This document shows, piece after piece, positions 1 through 7,861 of a stretch of 64,000 bases of DNA (position 1 is its first letter; each line of letters opens with the position of its first letter). Under the pieces are notes generated by a model, which made no database searches, had not been told where the DNA came from, and worked only from the letters and a program-made list of their open reading frames with translations. This DNA comes from Bacillus haynesii (GTDB taxonomy: Bacteria > Bacillota > Bacilli > Bacillales > Bacillaceae). The stretch spans positions 21,022-85,021 of the forward strand of contig NZ_MRBL01000027.1 of assembly GCF_001969855.1 (NCBI RefSeq), given 5' to 3'. Both the position numbers and the translations under genes were made by a program.

Positions 1-8
1 AATTTAAA

Positions 9-37
9 TTGACGTCCAAAAATTCCGTATGTATAAT
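9..37 (+). promoter_or_regulatory. Sigma-A type promoter of the sorbitol operon
   Basis: TTGACG (9-14) and TATAAT (32-37) are separated by 17 bp, which is close to the sigma-A consensus. It lies about 65 bp upstream of the first gene of the operon, with no other gene between. Confidence 0.7.
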
Positions 38-50
38 GTAAGCGAATACA
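37..50 (+). promoter_or_regulatory. Candidate cre site (CcpA) at the transcription start
   Basis: TGTAAGCGAATACA matches the Bacillus cre consensus TGWAANCGNTNWCA at 13 of 14 positions. It overlaps the end of the -10 box and the likely transcription start, a position where CcpA would repress. That glucose represses the sorbitol operon is an inference. Confidence 0.5.
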
Positions 51-101
51 ACAACAAATGATCAACGCTTGCACAAATGTGCAAAAGTAAAGGGTGATCT
101 T

Positions 102-1064
102 ATGGAAATGAAGGATGATAAACGCCTTCTGATCAAAGTCTGCAAAATGTACTACGAAGAGGATATGACACAGAGCCAGATTGCAAAAGCAACAGGGATA
201 TACAGAACAACCGTCGGACGCATGCTGAAAAAAGCGCGCGAGGAAGGAATCGTTAAAATCACGATCGATGACCATGTCGGGACACACTACGATTTGGAAC
301 GGGAGCTCGAACAGCTGCTTGGGCTTAAAGAAGTGTACATATGCGACGCAAAACCGGAACAAACAGCTGAAGACAAGAAGAAACTCGTCGGCAAAGCAGG
401 AGCCGAAATCTTAAAACGCGTCGTGAAAGACGGGGATACGGTAGGCTTCGCATGGGGGACGACGATGGCGGGAATGATCGGGGAGTTTCACGGTGTTAAA
501 AAACGGAGCGCTTCATTCGTGCCGCTTGTCGGCGGTCCGGGCGCCATGGATACGAAATATCACGTGAACAGCATCGTCTACAGCATCGCCGGTGACTTTG
601 GAGGCACACCCTACTTTATAGATGCGGCAGCCGTTGTCGAAAAAAAAGAAACGAAAGAGGAAATCGTCAAGTCCCACTATTTCAAAAAAATAGAAAGTCT
701 GTGGAACGGCCTTACCGTGGCAGCTGTCGGAATCGGAGCGCCGCTTAGTTCTTCAAATATGATCTGGACCGGATTTTACGGCGATCAGGATATCGAGCGC
801 CTTGAAGATAAACATGCAGTCGGAGATATATGCTCGCGCTTCTTTGATCGTTCGGGAGCATTAGTAGAGACAGAGATTCATGACAGAACCATCGCGATAG
901 ACATCAACCGGTTAAAGGACTTGGAGTATTCCATCGGTCTTGCCGAATCCCATGAAAAAGTTCCTTCCATTATCGGGGCTGCAAAAGGCCGCTATATTAA
1001 TATTTTAGTGACAACTGCCGAAACAGCCAGAGAAATTGCCGAGGAGGTGAGAAATCAATCATGA
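102..1064 (+). CDS. SorC/DeoR-family regulator of the sorbitol operon
   Basis: Transcription regulator of about 320 aa. An N-terminal helix-turn-helix (about residues 20-55, containing QSQIAKATGIYRTTVGR) is followed by a large SorC-type sugar-phosphate sensing domain (about 60-318). The family binds a phosphorylated sugar and controls the adjacent sugar operon; sorbitol-6-P as effector is an inference from the neighbours. ATG at 102 is chosen because an AAAGGGTG ribosome site lies just upstream; a TTG at 69 in the same frame has none. The stop overlaps the start of gutM by 4 bases, so it is co-transcribed with the genes it probably controls. It is not related to the DeoR-type GutR of Escherichia coli by domain type. 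Confidence 0.85.
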   Translation: MEMKDDKRLLIKVCKMYYEEDMTQSQIAKATGIYRTTVGRMLKKAREEGIVKITIDDHVGTHYDLERELEQLLGLKEVYICDAKPEQTAEDKKKLVGKAGAEILKRVVKDGDTVGFAWGTTMAGMIGEFHGVKKRSASFVPLVGGPGAMDTKYHVNSIVYSIAGDFGGTPYFIDAAAVVEKKETKEEIVKSHYFKKIESLWNGLTVAAVGIGAPLSSSNMIWTGFYGDQDIERLEDKHAVGDICSRFFDRSGALVETEIHDRTIAIDINRLKDLEYSIGLAESHEKVPSIIGAAKGRYINILVTTAETAREIAEEVRNQS

Positions 1065-1504
1065 TCATTTACTTTATCATCGCCCTTGGAGCTGCATGGC
1101 TTCTCCAAAGCGTTTTTGGTTTTTTGCAAATCAGGCATTTCAACCGAACGTTCGCCGCGTACAGACGTATGGGGAGAGTCGCGATCGGAAGGAAGACCGG
1201 CTTATTCAGAGCCGGAACGGTCGTCCTGTTTGTCATTGACAAGCGCAATAAAATTTTGAAGGCATCAAAAATGCAAGGTGTCACCGTCTTTTCAAGAATC
1301 AGGCCTTTAAAAGGGTTTGAAGGAAAGTATTTGCTGAAGATCGGACAAGCGGAGCTTGCCCGGCACGACCGCCTCACACGGCTCGCAATTGAAGACGCCT
1401 TGAGAACATTCGACATCATCACGAAAGGGGGTGATGTCCCGCAGAAGAAAACACGGCTTCAAAAACTGATGAGCTTTCAAATCAAAAAAAGAGGTGAAAT
1501 ATGA
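1061..1504 (+). CDS. gutM: Glucitol operon activator protein GutM
   Basis: GutM-family protein of 147 aa. It starts with one hydrophobic membrane segment (about residues 2-20) followed by a basic cytoplasmic part. In enteric bacteria GutM helps activate the glucitol operon, but its mechanism is not well known. ATGA overlaps couple it to the regulator upstream and to the IIC gene downstream, which supports a link between regulator and PTS. No DNA-binding motif is visible, so action through the membrane or the regulator is more likely than direct binding. Confidence 0.8.
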   Translation: MIIYFIIALGAAWLLQSVFGFLQIRHFNRTFAAYRRMGRVAIGRKTGLFRAGTVVLFVIDKRNKILKASKMQGVTVFSRIRPLKGFEGKYLLKIGQAELARHDRLTRLAIEDALRTFDIITKGGDVPQKKTRLQKLMSFQIKKRGEI

Positions 1505-2049
1505 AAAACGTAACATGGCTTGCGGAAAAGTTTATGGATTTATTCAGGCATGGCGGAGAAGTGTTTGTCAGTATGCTTACAGACATTGTTCCTTTATTGA
1601 TTATGCTGCTTGTCGCCATGAATGCCCTGATACGCCTGATAGGAGAAAAGCGCGTCGAAGCGCTCGCGAGGAAGTCGGGAAAAAATCCATTGACCAGATA
1701 CATGGTTTTGCCTGTCATCGGTACGTTCATGCTTGCAAATCCAATGACGCTGTCGCTTGGCAGGTTCTTGCCTGAAAAATACAAGCCGAGCTATTATGCG
1801 GCTGCATCCTATTCCTGTCACACGCATAACGGACTTTTCCCGCACGTGAATCCGGGCGAGCTGTTTGTTTTCCTCGGGATTGCCGCAGGGATTACGACGC
1901 TCGGGCATGAAACGACAGAGCTTGCTCTCCGCTATCTTTTGGTCGGGATTGTGACAAACTTTCTCAGGGGCTGGGTAACGGATATGACAACGGCTTATGT
2001 CGCGAAACAGCAGGGCATTGCCTTGAAAGATTCGGTTGATCTTAAATAA
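1501..2049 (+). CDS. srlA: PTS glucitol/sorbitol transporter subunit IIC
   Basis: Membrane subunit of the sorbitol-specific phosphotransferase system, 182 aa, the usual size for the IIC2 half of this family. Several hydrophobic helices are visible, with the family segment [18 protein letters not shown] near residue 103. It works with the IIBC protein encoded next to carry sorbitol in as sorbitol-6-phosphate. The start codon overlaps the gutM stop by 4 bases, indicating translational coupling. Confidence 0.9.
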   Translation: MKNVTWLAEKFMDLFRHGGEVFVSMLTDIVPLLIMLLVAMNALIRLIGEKRVEALARKSGKNPLTRYMVLPVIGTFMLANPMTLSLGRFLPEKYKPSYYAAASYSCHTHNGLFPHVNPGELFVFLGIAAGITTLGHETTELALRYLLVGIVTNFLRGWVTDMTTAYVAKQQGIALKDSVDLK

Positions 2050-2066
2050 GAAAGGCGGTTTAGGAG

Positions 2067-3074
2067 ATGAGTTCCTATCGTTCGGTTGAAGTTTCAAAAG
2101 GGCCGGGGGGGTTTGGCGGGCCTCTGGTGATCACGCCTGATGAAGAGAGAAATAAAATCGTGTACGTCACCGGCGGAAACAAACCCGATTTTGCGGATCA
2201 CTTAGCTGAGCTGACGGGATGCACCCTGGTCGACGGCTTTAAAACGACAGTACCCGAAAGCGAAATGGCCGCTGTGATCATCGACTGCGGAGGGACGCTG
2301 CGCTGCGGACTTTACCCGCAAAAGCGCATTCCGACGATCAATGTGATGGCGACCGGGAAAAGCGGGCCGCTTGCCGCCCATATTACAGAAGATATATATG
2401 TTTCCGGAGTAAAAAAAGAGAATATTAAACTGCTGGGAGCTGTGGAGGAGCCTGAACAGTCTAATATTCCAGAAGAAAAACAAATACAAAATAAACAAAA
2501 CCATTATAGCACAGAGAAAAAAATTAGTGAACAGCAGTCGCCGAAAGGGATAATGGCGACAATCGGGATGGCCATGGGATCGGTCGTCAGCACGTTTTAT
2601 CAAGCGGGACGGGAAGCGATTGAAACCGTTATCAAAACAATTCTTCCGTTCATGGCTTTTGTGGCGCTATTGATCGGCATCATTAAAGAGTCAGGCATCG
2701 GAGACATTTTTGCCAAGTATTTATCACCATTTGCAGGATCACTGCCCGGATTGCTATTAATCTCGCTTGTTTGTTCATTTCCGCTGCTTTCCCCGTTCCT
2801 TGGACCAGGGGCGGTGATTGCACAAGTTGTCGGTTCTCTGATCGGTGTCGAGATTGGCAAAGGAAACATTCCGCCGAATTTGGCGCTGCCGGCTTTATTT
2901 GCGATCAATTCGCAAGCCGCTGCCGACTTTGTTCCAGTCGGTCTGGGTCTTGCGGAAGCGGAAGTCGAAACGGTTGAAGTCGGGGTGCCGTCGGTGCTGT
3001 ATTCGCGTTTTCTGACAGGAGCGCCAACCGTTTTCATTGCTTGGCTGGCCAGCTTTGGCATGTATGACAGCTGA
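2067..3074 (+). CDS. srlE: PTS glucitol/sorbitol transporter subunit IIBC
   Basis: 335 aa with two parts. The N-terminal IIB domain (about 1-120) contains [13 protein letters not shown], where Cys80 is the probable phosphorylated cysteine. A charged, low-complexity linker follows (about 130-165), then a hydrophobic membrane domain (about 165-335) with [17 protein letters not shown]. It takes phosphate from the IIA protein and passes it to sorbitol during uptake. ATG at 2067 follows AGGCGG at normal distance. It lies 17 bp after srlA and 23 bp before srlB. Confidence 0.9.
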   Translation: MSSYRSVEVSKGPGGFGGPLVITPDEERNKIVYVTGGNKPDFADHLAELTGCTLVDGFKTTVPESEMAAVIIDCGGTLRCGLYPQKRIPTINVMATGKSGPLAAHITEDIYVSGVKKENIKLLGAVEEPEQSNIPEEKQIQNKQNHYSTEKKISEQQSPKGIMATIGMAMGSVVSTFYQAGREAIETVIKTILPFMAFVALLIGIIKESGIGDIFAKYLSPFAGSLPGLLLISLVCSFPLLSPFLGPGAVIAQVVGSLIGVEIGKGNIPPNLALPALFAINSQAAADFVPVGLGLAEAEVETVEVGVPSVLYSRFLTGAPTVFIAWLASFGMYDS

Positions 3075-3097
3075 GGTTTTCTTAAGGAGGGAGAATC

Positions 3098-3469
3098 ATG
3101 GTCATGCTGTATGAAACAAAAATAAACAGAATCGGAGCTCAAGCAGCGGCATTTACAGAAGAAAAAATGCTCATCTTATTTGGCGAAGGTGCTCCGGATG
3201 AATTGAAAGATTATTGTTTATCAATTGATATAAATCCTGTAGAAGGCGAATTCAAGGAAGGTGATGAGCTTTTGCTGGGCGGCGAGTCCTACAAAATCAC
3301 AGCCGTTGGCGGAGCTGTTCGTCAGAACCTGGCGAATCTCGGGCATATTACGCTGAAATTTGACGGATCAGCTTCAGCCGAGCTGCCGGGAACACTGTAC
3401 CTTGAACGAAAAGAACAACTGCCGGAGGTTTCAGCAGGAGACTGTATTCAAGTTAAAAGATTCTCATAA
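3098..3469 (+). CDS. srlB: PTS glucitol/sorbitol transporter subunit IIA
   Basis: Soluble IIA component, 123 aa, the expected length for the GutA-type family. It accepts phosphate from HPr and hands it to the IIB domain. A strong AAGGAGGGAG ribosome site precedes ATG 3098. His candidates occur in NLGHITLKF, but I cannot say from sequence alone which histidine is phosphorylated. It lies between srlE and srlD, completing the PTS. Confidence 0.88.
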   Translation: MVMLYETKINRIGAQAAAFTEEKMLILFGEGAPDELKDYCLSIDINPVEGEFKEGDELLLGGESYKITAVGGAVRQNLANLGHITLKFDGSASAELPGTLYLERKEQLPEVSAGDCIQVKRFS

Positions 3470-3483
3470 GGAGCGGGTGCAAT

Positions 3484-4269
3484 ATGGAGATGAATAAAGG
3501 AAAAGTGGCATTGATATGCGGCGGCGGCCAAAGTCTCGGAGAAGCGCTGTCCTACCGCATGGCAGAGGCGGGATATGACATCGCGGTCGCAGACATCAAC
3601 GGCGAGAACGCCGAGAGGACGGCTGATCATGCAGCCGGTCAATACGGAGTCAAATCGCTGTGGATTCAAGCGGATTTTACAAAGGAAGCCGATGTGAAAA
3701 AAATGATCGGCAGGGTCACGGACGAATTCGAAAAAATCGATGTGATGGTGTACAGTGCGGGAATCGCCAAAAGCAATAAGATCACAGATTTTGAACTGGA
3801 AGACTGGGAACGAACCATTGAAGTCAATTTGACCGGGTATTTTCTTTGTGCGAGGGAAACGTCAAAGGTCATGATTGAGCAGGGAAGCGGGTCAATTATT
3901 CAAATCAACTCCAAATCGGGAAAAGTCGGCAGCAAGCATAATACAGCTTATTCAGCTTCCAAATTTGGAGGCGTCGGTCTCACTCAAAGCCTCGCGCTTG
4001 ATCTTGCCGAACACAACATTCGCGTGAACAGCATTATGCCGGGGAATTTGTTAAAATCGCCAATGTTTCAAAGCTTGATCCCGCAATACGCGAAAAAGCT
4101 CGGCATTCCGGAGAGCAAAGTAGAGCGCGTGTATACCGAAAAAGTGCCGCTTGGGCGGGGCTGTACGTATGATGACATCGCCAATGCCATCCTATTTTAC
4201 GCTTCTGACCAGGCATCCTATATGACGGGTCAATCGATCAATGTAACCGGAGGGCAGGTCATGCATTAA
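3484..4269 (+). CDS. srlD: Sorbitol-6-phosphate 2-dehydrogenase
   Basis: Short-chain dehydrogenase/reductase of 261 aa that oxidises sorbitol-6-P to fructose-6-P with NAD. Visible are the glycine-rich nucleotide-binding loop CGGGQSLGE near the N terminus, the NSKSGKVG segment with the catalytic serine, and the YSASK active-site motif (Tyr and Lys) near residue 158. GAGCGG lies upstream of ATG 3484. Its place right after the PTS genes supports sorbitol-6-P as substrate. Confidence 0.92.
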   Translation: MEMNKGKVALICGGGQSLGEALSYRMAEAGYDIAVADINGENAERTADHAAGQYGVKSLWIQADFTKEADVKKMIGRVTDEFEKIDVMVYSAGIAKSNKITDFELEDWERTIEVNLTGYFLCARETSKVMIEQGSGSIIQINSKSGKVGSKHNTAYSASKFGGVGLTQSLALDLAEHNIRVNSIMPGNLLKSPMFQSLIPQYAKKLGIPESKVERVYTEKVPLGRGCTYDDIANAILFYASDQASYMTGQSINVTGGQVMH

Positions 4270-4289
4270 AACACGAGGGGGATGCGATA

Positions 4290-4954
4290 ATGAACATGCT
4301 GATTGATTCAGCGCATATACCGGAGATTGAAAGATTGCTGGATTCAATTCCCGCTGGCGGCGTCACAACAAACCCGACGCTGATCGCAAGGGAAAAGCAG
4401 CCCTTTAAACAGCAGATTCAAGATATTCGGCGGCTCCTTCCCGAACATCTGCCTCTCCATGCCCAGGTGATCGCCGACCACTGGCGGGATATGGCTGATC
4501 AGGCGAAGGCGCTCTATAACTGGCTAGATGGAAACGTGTCGGTGAAAATTCCGGTGACGGCACAAGGGCTTTACGCGATCAGAAAGCTTGCGGCTGAAAA
4601 CATCCAGCCACCGGGACAACGGTTTATACCGCTGCACAGGCTGTACTGGCGGCAAAAGCAGGCGCCTTCTATGTCGCGCCGTATGTCAATCGCATTGATC
4701 AAGAGTATGGTAATGGGGCGGGCGTTGTCAAAACGATTGTCGGCTTATTCAACACATACCGTTTAAATTGCAAAGTGCTAGCGGCAAGCTTTAAACATAA
4801 CCGTCAAATTCTTGCCGTCATGGAAGCGGGGAGTCATGAGGCGACAGTCAGTCCTGAGCTTTTAAGCCATTTGGCTGACCATCCGGCTGCAGACCGTGAT
4901 ATCCATGCGTTTCGTGAAATTTGGCACTCTCAATATGGAACATTTTCATTTTAG
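4290..4954 (+). pseudogene. Fructose-6-phosphate aldolase / TalC-type transaldolase, broken by a -1 frameshift
   Basis: The first 106 codons read as the small transaldolase/FSA family (GVTTNPTLIA; VKIPVTAQGL with the Schiff-base lysine). After GCT GAA AAC ATC CAG at 4593-4607 the frame is lost: the annotated frame runs on with unrelated residues to 4766. The other frame continues the family exactly (ATGTTVYTAAQ, FYVAPYVNRID, LAASFKHNRQ) to a TAG at 4952-4954. Adding one base near 4608 gives 221 aa, the normal family length. The product would cleave or form fructose-6-P from dihydroxyacetone and glyceraldehyde-3-P. A true mutation or a sequencing error are both possible; the downstream half looks undecayed. 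Confidence 0.85.
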
Positions 4955-4960
4955 TTAGCG

Positions 4961-4999
4961 AGCCTGAGGGCCGGGAAACCGGCCCCAGGCTTTATTTTT
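4961..4999 (+). terminator. Terminator of the sorbitol operon
   Basis: A GC-rich hairpin (AGCCTGAGGGCCGG, loop GAAA, CCGGCCCCAGGCT) is followed by a T-rich run. Confidence 0.85.
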
Positions 5000-5021
5000 G
5001 CTTACCATTACTTATGTGTTC

Positions 5022-5050
5022 TTGATTTATTCGGTGAAATTGCTTATAAT
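5022..5050 (+). promoter_or_regulatory. Promoter of glcR-ywpJ
   Basis: TTGATT (5022-5027) and TATAAT (5045-5050) have a 17-bp spacer and lie about 45 bp before the glcR start. Confidence 0.7.
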
Positions 5051-5096
5051 CACTTATAAATGATGAATTTTACTTGCGTAAAGAAGGAATGATCGA

Positions 5097-5867
5097 GTGT
5101 ATCAAGAGGAAAGGTTAATTTCCATCATCGACTATTTAAAAGAGCATAAACGGATTTCCGTTGAACAAATTTGTTCTTTATTCGGAGTTTCAAGAGATAC
5201 GGCAAGGCGGGATCTGGTCAAACTGCAAGAGCAAGGCGCCATTATCAGAACAAGGGGCGGGGCGATTATGCCTACCGTTCATGATGAGGTCAAAGACTAT
5301 TCGGGCAGGCTTGGTATGGTTTCCGAAGAAAAAAGCATGATTGGAAAAGCAGCCGCTTCTTTAATCAGAGAAGGTGACCGCATTATTTTGGACGCTTCCA
5401 CGACAGTCCAATCATGCGCCGAGCATTTGCCGGATATCAATTGCACGATCATCACCAATTCGATTAACCTTGCGGATGTTCTTTCCTCTAGAAAAGGGGC
5501 TGATATCCACCTGCTTGGAGGAAAGCTTCAAAAAGAGCACCGCTTTTTGTACGGCGCCTCCGTCATTGAAAAACTGTCATGCTATCACGTTGATAAAGCA
5601 CTGATCGGTGTGGTCGGGGTTTCTGAACACGGGCTTACAATCGCCCATGAGGAGGACGGAATGGTGAAACGGAAAATGATTTCCCAAGCAAAGCAGGTCA
5701 TAGCGCTTGCCGACCATTCGAAAATCGGGAGAACGGATTTTTACCGGTATGCTGAACTCAGTGATATCGACCTTCTCATTACAGACCGACTGCCGTCGAA
5801 ACCGTTTCAGAAACTGCTTGATGAGCACGATGTGGAGCTGCTCGTGGCTGAACATCTCGATACTTAA
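5097..5867 (+). CDS. glcR: DeoR-family transcription repressor GlcR
   Basis: 256-aa regulator with an N-terminal DeoR helix-turn-helix (about residues 6-58; VEQICSLFGVSRDTARRD) and a C-terminal sugar-phosphate sensor domain (about 75-235) with the IILDASTTVQ and IITNSINLA motifs of the family. It matches B. subtilis GlcR (YwpI) in length and in having ywpJ directly downstream. The start is GTG at 5097, after an AAGAAGGAA ribosome site. GlcR is thought to repress its own operon and respond to a sugar phosphate; the effector cannot be read from sequence. Confidence 0.88.
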   Translation: MYQEERLISIIDYLKEHKRISVEQICSLFGVSRDTARRDLVKLQEQGAIIRTRGGAIMPTVHDEVKDYSGRLGMVSEEKSMIGKAAASLIREGDRIILDASTTVQSCAEHLPDINCTIITNSINLADVLSSRKGADIHLLGGKLQKEHRFLYGASVIEKLSCYHVDKALIGVVGVSEHGLTIAHEEDGMVKRKMISQAKQVIALADHSKIGRTDFYRYAELSDIDLLITDRLPSKPFQKLLDEHDVELLVAEHLDT

Positions 5868-5882
5868 GGGGGAATACAGCAG

Positions 5883-6761
5883 ATGAAAATGATTGCGGTC
5901 GATTTAGACGGGACGCTGTTAAACAGTGAAAGCAAGATCTCAAAGGAAAACATCGATGCGATTAAAAAAGCGCGGGAACACGGGATTGAAGTAGTGGTTG
6001 CCACTGGGAGAGCATCCTTTGATGTTCAAGCGATTTTTGAGCCGACAGGTATTAAAACATGGATTATCAGTGCCAACGGAGCGGTGATTCATGATCCTGA
6101 AGGCCGCCTTTACCACTCGGTGCCGCTTAACCGGAAACGGGCGGAAGGAATTCTTCAATGGCTTGAAGAAAAGAATTACTATTATGAGGTATTCAGCGAT
6201 GAAGCGATCTTCACGCCGCAAAACGGCCGCGAGCTGCTTGACATTGAGCTGGACCGCTTGAAAAGCGCAAATCCCGAGGCCGATCTTTCAAGACTGGAAC
6301 TCGCGGCTGAACAGCAGCTCAGCCAAAACGGATACGCGTACATCAGCTCCTATACCGACCTGTTTTTAGCCGGAAAGGATGTCAATGTATATAACATATT
6401 AGCTTTTTCTTTTCATAAAGAAAAGCTGGAAACAGGCTGGCAGCAATTTAAAGATGCACAAGATATTACGCTTGTTACTTCAGCCGAGCATAACTTTGAA
6501 ATTGAGCATCTTCAGGCGTCAAAAGGGCTTGCATTGGAAAAGCTTTCACGCAAGCTCGGCATTTCCCTTCAGGAAACAGCTGCCGTCGGAGACAGCCTTA
6601 ATGATTTTTCGATGCTGAAGATCGCAGGGAAAAGCTTTGCCATGGGCAATGCGCGCGAAGACATTAAAGAGATGGCTGATGAGGTAACGCTCACTAATGA
6701 TGAAAATGGCGTCGCTCACATCCTGCATCAGCTGATTGAACAGCAAGTCAAACCGGTTTAA
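5883..6761 (+). CDS. ywpJ: HAD-superfamily sugar-phosphate phosphatase YwpJ
   Basis: Cof-type HAD hydrolase of 292 aa. Motif I is DLDGTLLN near the N terminus (nucleophile Asp), motif II is VVATGR, and the C-terminal motif is GDSLNDFSML. The type II cap domain lies between about 85 and 190. It matches B. subtilis YwpJ, including the segment FEPTGIKTWIISANGAVIHD. It lies 15 bp after glcR and is surely co-transcribed, so glcR probably controls it in response to its substrate or product. A sugar-phosphate such as glucose-6-P is a likely substrate, by family and context. A paralogue (ywtE) lies at 34.6 kb in this window. Confidence 0.88.
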   Translation: MKMIAVDLDGTLLNSESKISKENIDAIKKAREHGIEVVVATGRASFDVQAIFEPTGIKTWIISANGAVIHDPEGRLYHSVPLNRKRAEGILQWLEEKNYYYEVFSDEAIFTPQNGRELLDIELDRLKSANPEADLSRLELAAEQQLSQNGYAYISSYTDLFLAGKDVNVYNILAFSFHKEKLETGWQQFKDAQDITLVTSAEHNFEIEHLQASKGLALEKLSRKLGISLQETAAVGDSLNDFSMLKIAGKSFAMGNAREDIKEMADEVTLTNDENGVAHILHQLIEQQVKPV

Positions 6762-6853
6762 TTCGTACATCCTTTCAAATCGGCGTGATGCCGGTACACG
6801 GCAGCGTAACGATTGAAGGAGTGCGGTTAAGCAGCGGATGTTATTGATCCGCG

Positions 6854-6881
6854 GGCCGCCGACATTGTCGGCGGCCTTTTT
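6854..6881 (+). terminator. Terminator of glcR-ywpJ
   Basis: A perfect 10-bp hairpin, GGCCGCCGAC / GTCGGCGGCC with a 3-base loop, is followed by five T. Confidence 0.88.
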
Positions 6882-7006
6882 AATGTGGTCTGACCCGGCG
6901 GTTATGACTTTTGATTCATTGTTGATAATGGCTAATTTTGTTACTATTTAACTATTCATTGAATTTGAAATGATAGGATCACCTGGTCAAAAGGAGAATG
7001 ACAAAA

Positions 7007-7810
7007 ATGAAAAAGCCGTTTCAATTACCTGAAAAAATGGCCCGATACCGCGGGCAGTTCGAACAATCAGCGCGGGATTTTTTGAAGCTGAACACGAGAA
7101 AAGGAAAAACAGGCCGATATGAAAGCAAACTGGCCGGCGATCCTTATTTTCCAAAGTCTGAACAGTATCCTGTCGATTCACAGGGAAAGCCGATGAAACT
7201 GCTTGCGCAAATTAATTTTTCAGAGATGCCCCGCCTTGAGAATTTCCCGGAATCCGGTATTCTGCTTTTTTTTATCTCTGTCAGTGATGATGTTTACGGT
7301 TTGAATTTTGACGATCCGTGTGAACAGTCGAGTTTTCGCATCAAGTATTTTGAGAATGTCATCGAAAATAAAGACGAGCTTGTCGACGATTTTTCGTTTG
7401 TGAAGCTTGAGGACGAGCTGGCATTTCCGATTGGATGCGAAGCTTCAATCACGCCTGACATAGGGTCTGAACTTGTCTCTGCGTCTGACTTTCAATTTGA
7501 GCGATACGCGGGAACGGATGCTTGGACATTTTTTGAGCAATTCGGCGATCAAGAGGAAGCGGTGTTCGAAGAATACCATGAAATGTACGGCGGCTTCTCC
7601 CATAAGATCGGGGGCTACGCAGCCTTCACGCAAGATGATCCGCGGGAAGGCGATTTTCAAGAACATACCGTTCTGCTTTTGCAAATTGATTCTGATGAGG
7701 ACATTGAGGCGATGTGGGGAGATGTCGGAATTGCGAATTTTTTTATAAGGCCTGATGATTTAAAGAATAAGGACTTTTCAAACGTATTGTATAATTGGGA
7801 CTGTCATTAA
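7007..7810 (+). CDS. ywqG: DUF1963-family protein YwqG
   Basis: About 267 aa, soluble, acidic, with no signal peptide or membrane segment. It carries the DUF1963 pattern: [11 protein letters not shown] near the start, [11 protein letters not shown], and repeated short acidic strands. It matches B. subtilis YwqG, and its function is unknown. I prefer ATG at 7007 because AAAGGAG sits 10 bases before it; the ATG at 6998 almost touches that ribosome site. It converges with ywqA across a shared terminator. Confidence 0.82.
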   Translation: MKKPFQLPEKMARYRGQFEQSARDFLKLNTRKGKTGRYESKLAGDPYFPKSEQYPVDSQGKPMKLLAQINFSEMPRLENFPESGILLFFISVSDDVYGLNFDDPCEQSSFRIKYFENVIENKDELVDDFSFVKLEDELAFPIGCEASITPDIGSELVSASDFQFERYAGTDAWTFFEQFGDQEEAVFEEYHEMYGGFSHKIGGYAAFTQDDPREGDFQEHTVLLLQIDSDEDIEAMWGDVGIANFFIRPDDLKNKDFSNVLYNWDCH

Positions 7811-7828
7811 GGGGCGCCGCAAACACAA

Positions 7829-7860
7829 AAAACAGCTGTCTATAACAGACAGCTGTTTTA
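7829..7860. terminator. Bidirectional terminator between ywqG and ywqA
   Basis: A 12-bp perfect inverted repeat, AAAACAGCTGTC / GACAGCTGTTTT, has an A run on one side and a T run on the other, so it can serve both convergent genes. Confidence 0.88.
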
Positions 7861-7861
7861 T

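Noticed and set aside
1594..2097. 167-codon minus-strand frame opposite srlA
   Set aside because: It has no ribosome site and lies fully opposite a conserved PTS gene whose codon pattern explains it.
4290..4766. A complete 158-aa protein as the aldolase gene
   Set aside because: Its last 52 codons are unlike the family, while the alternative frame continues the family perfectly.
6779..6848. 19-codon frame after ywpJ (ATGCCGGTACAC...)
   Set aside because: Too short, poor start signal, next to the ywpJ terminator; nothing supports translation.
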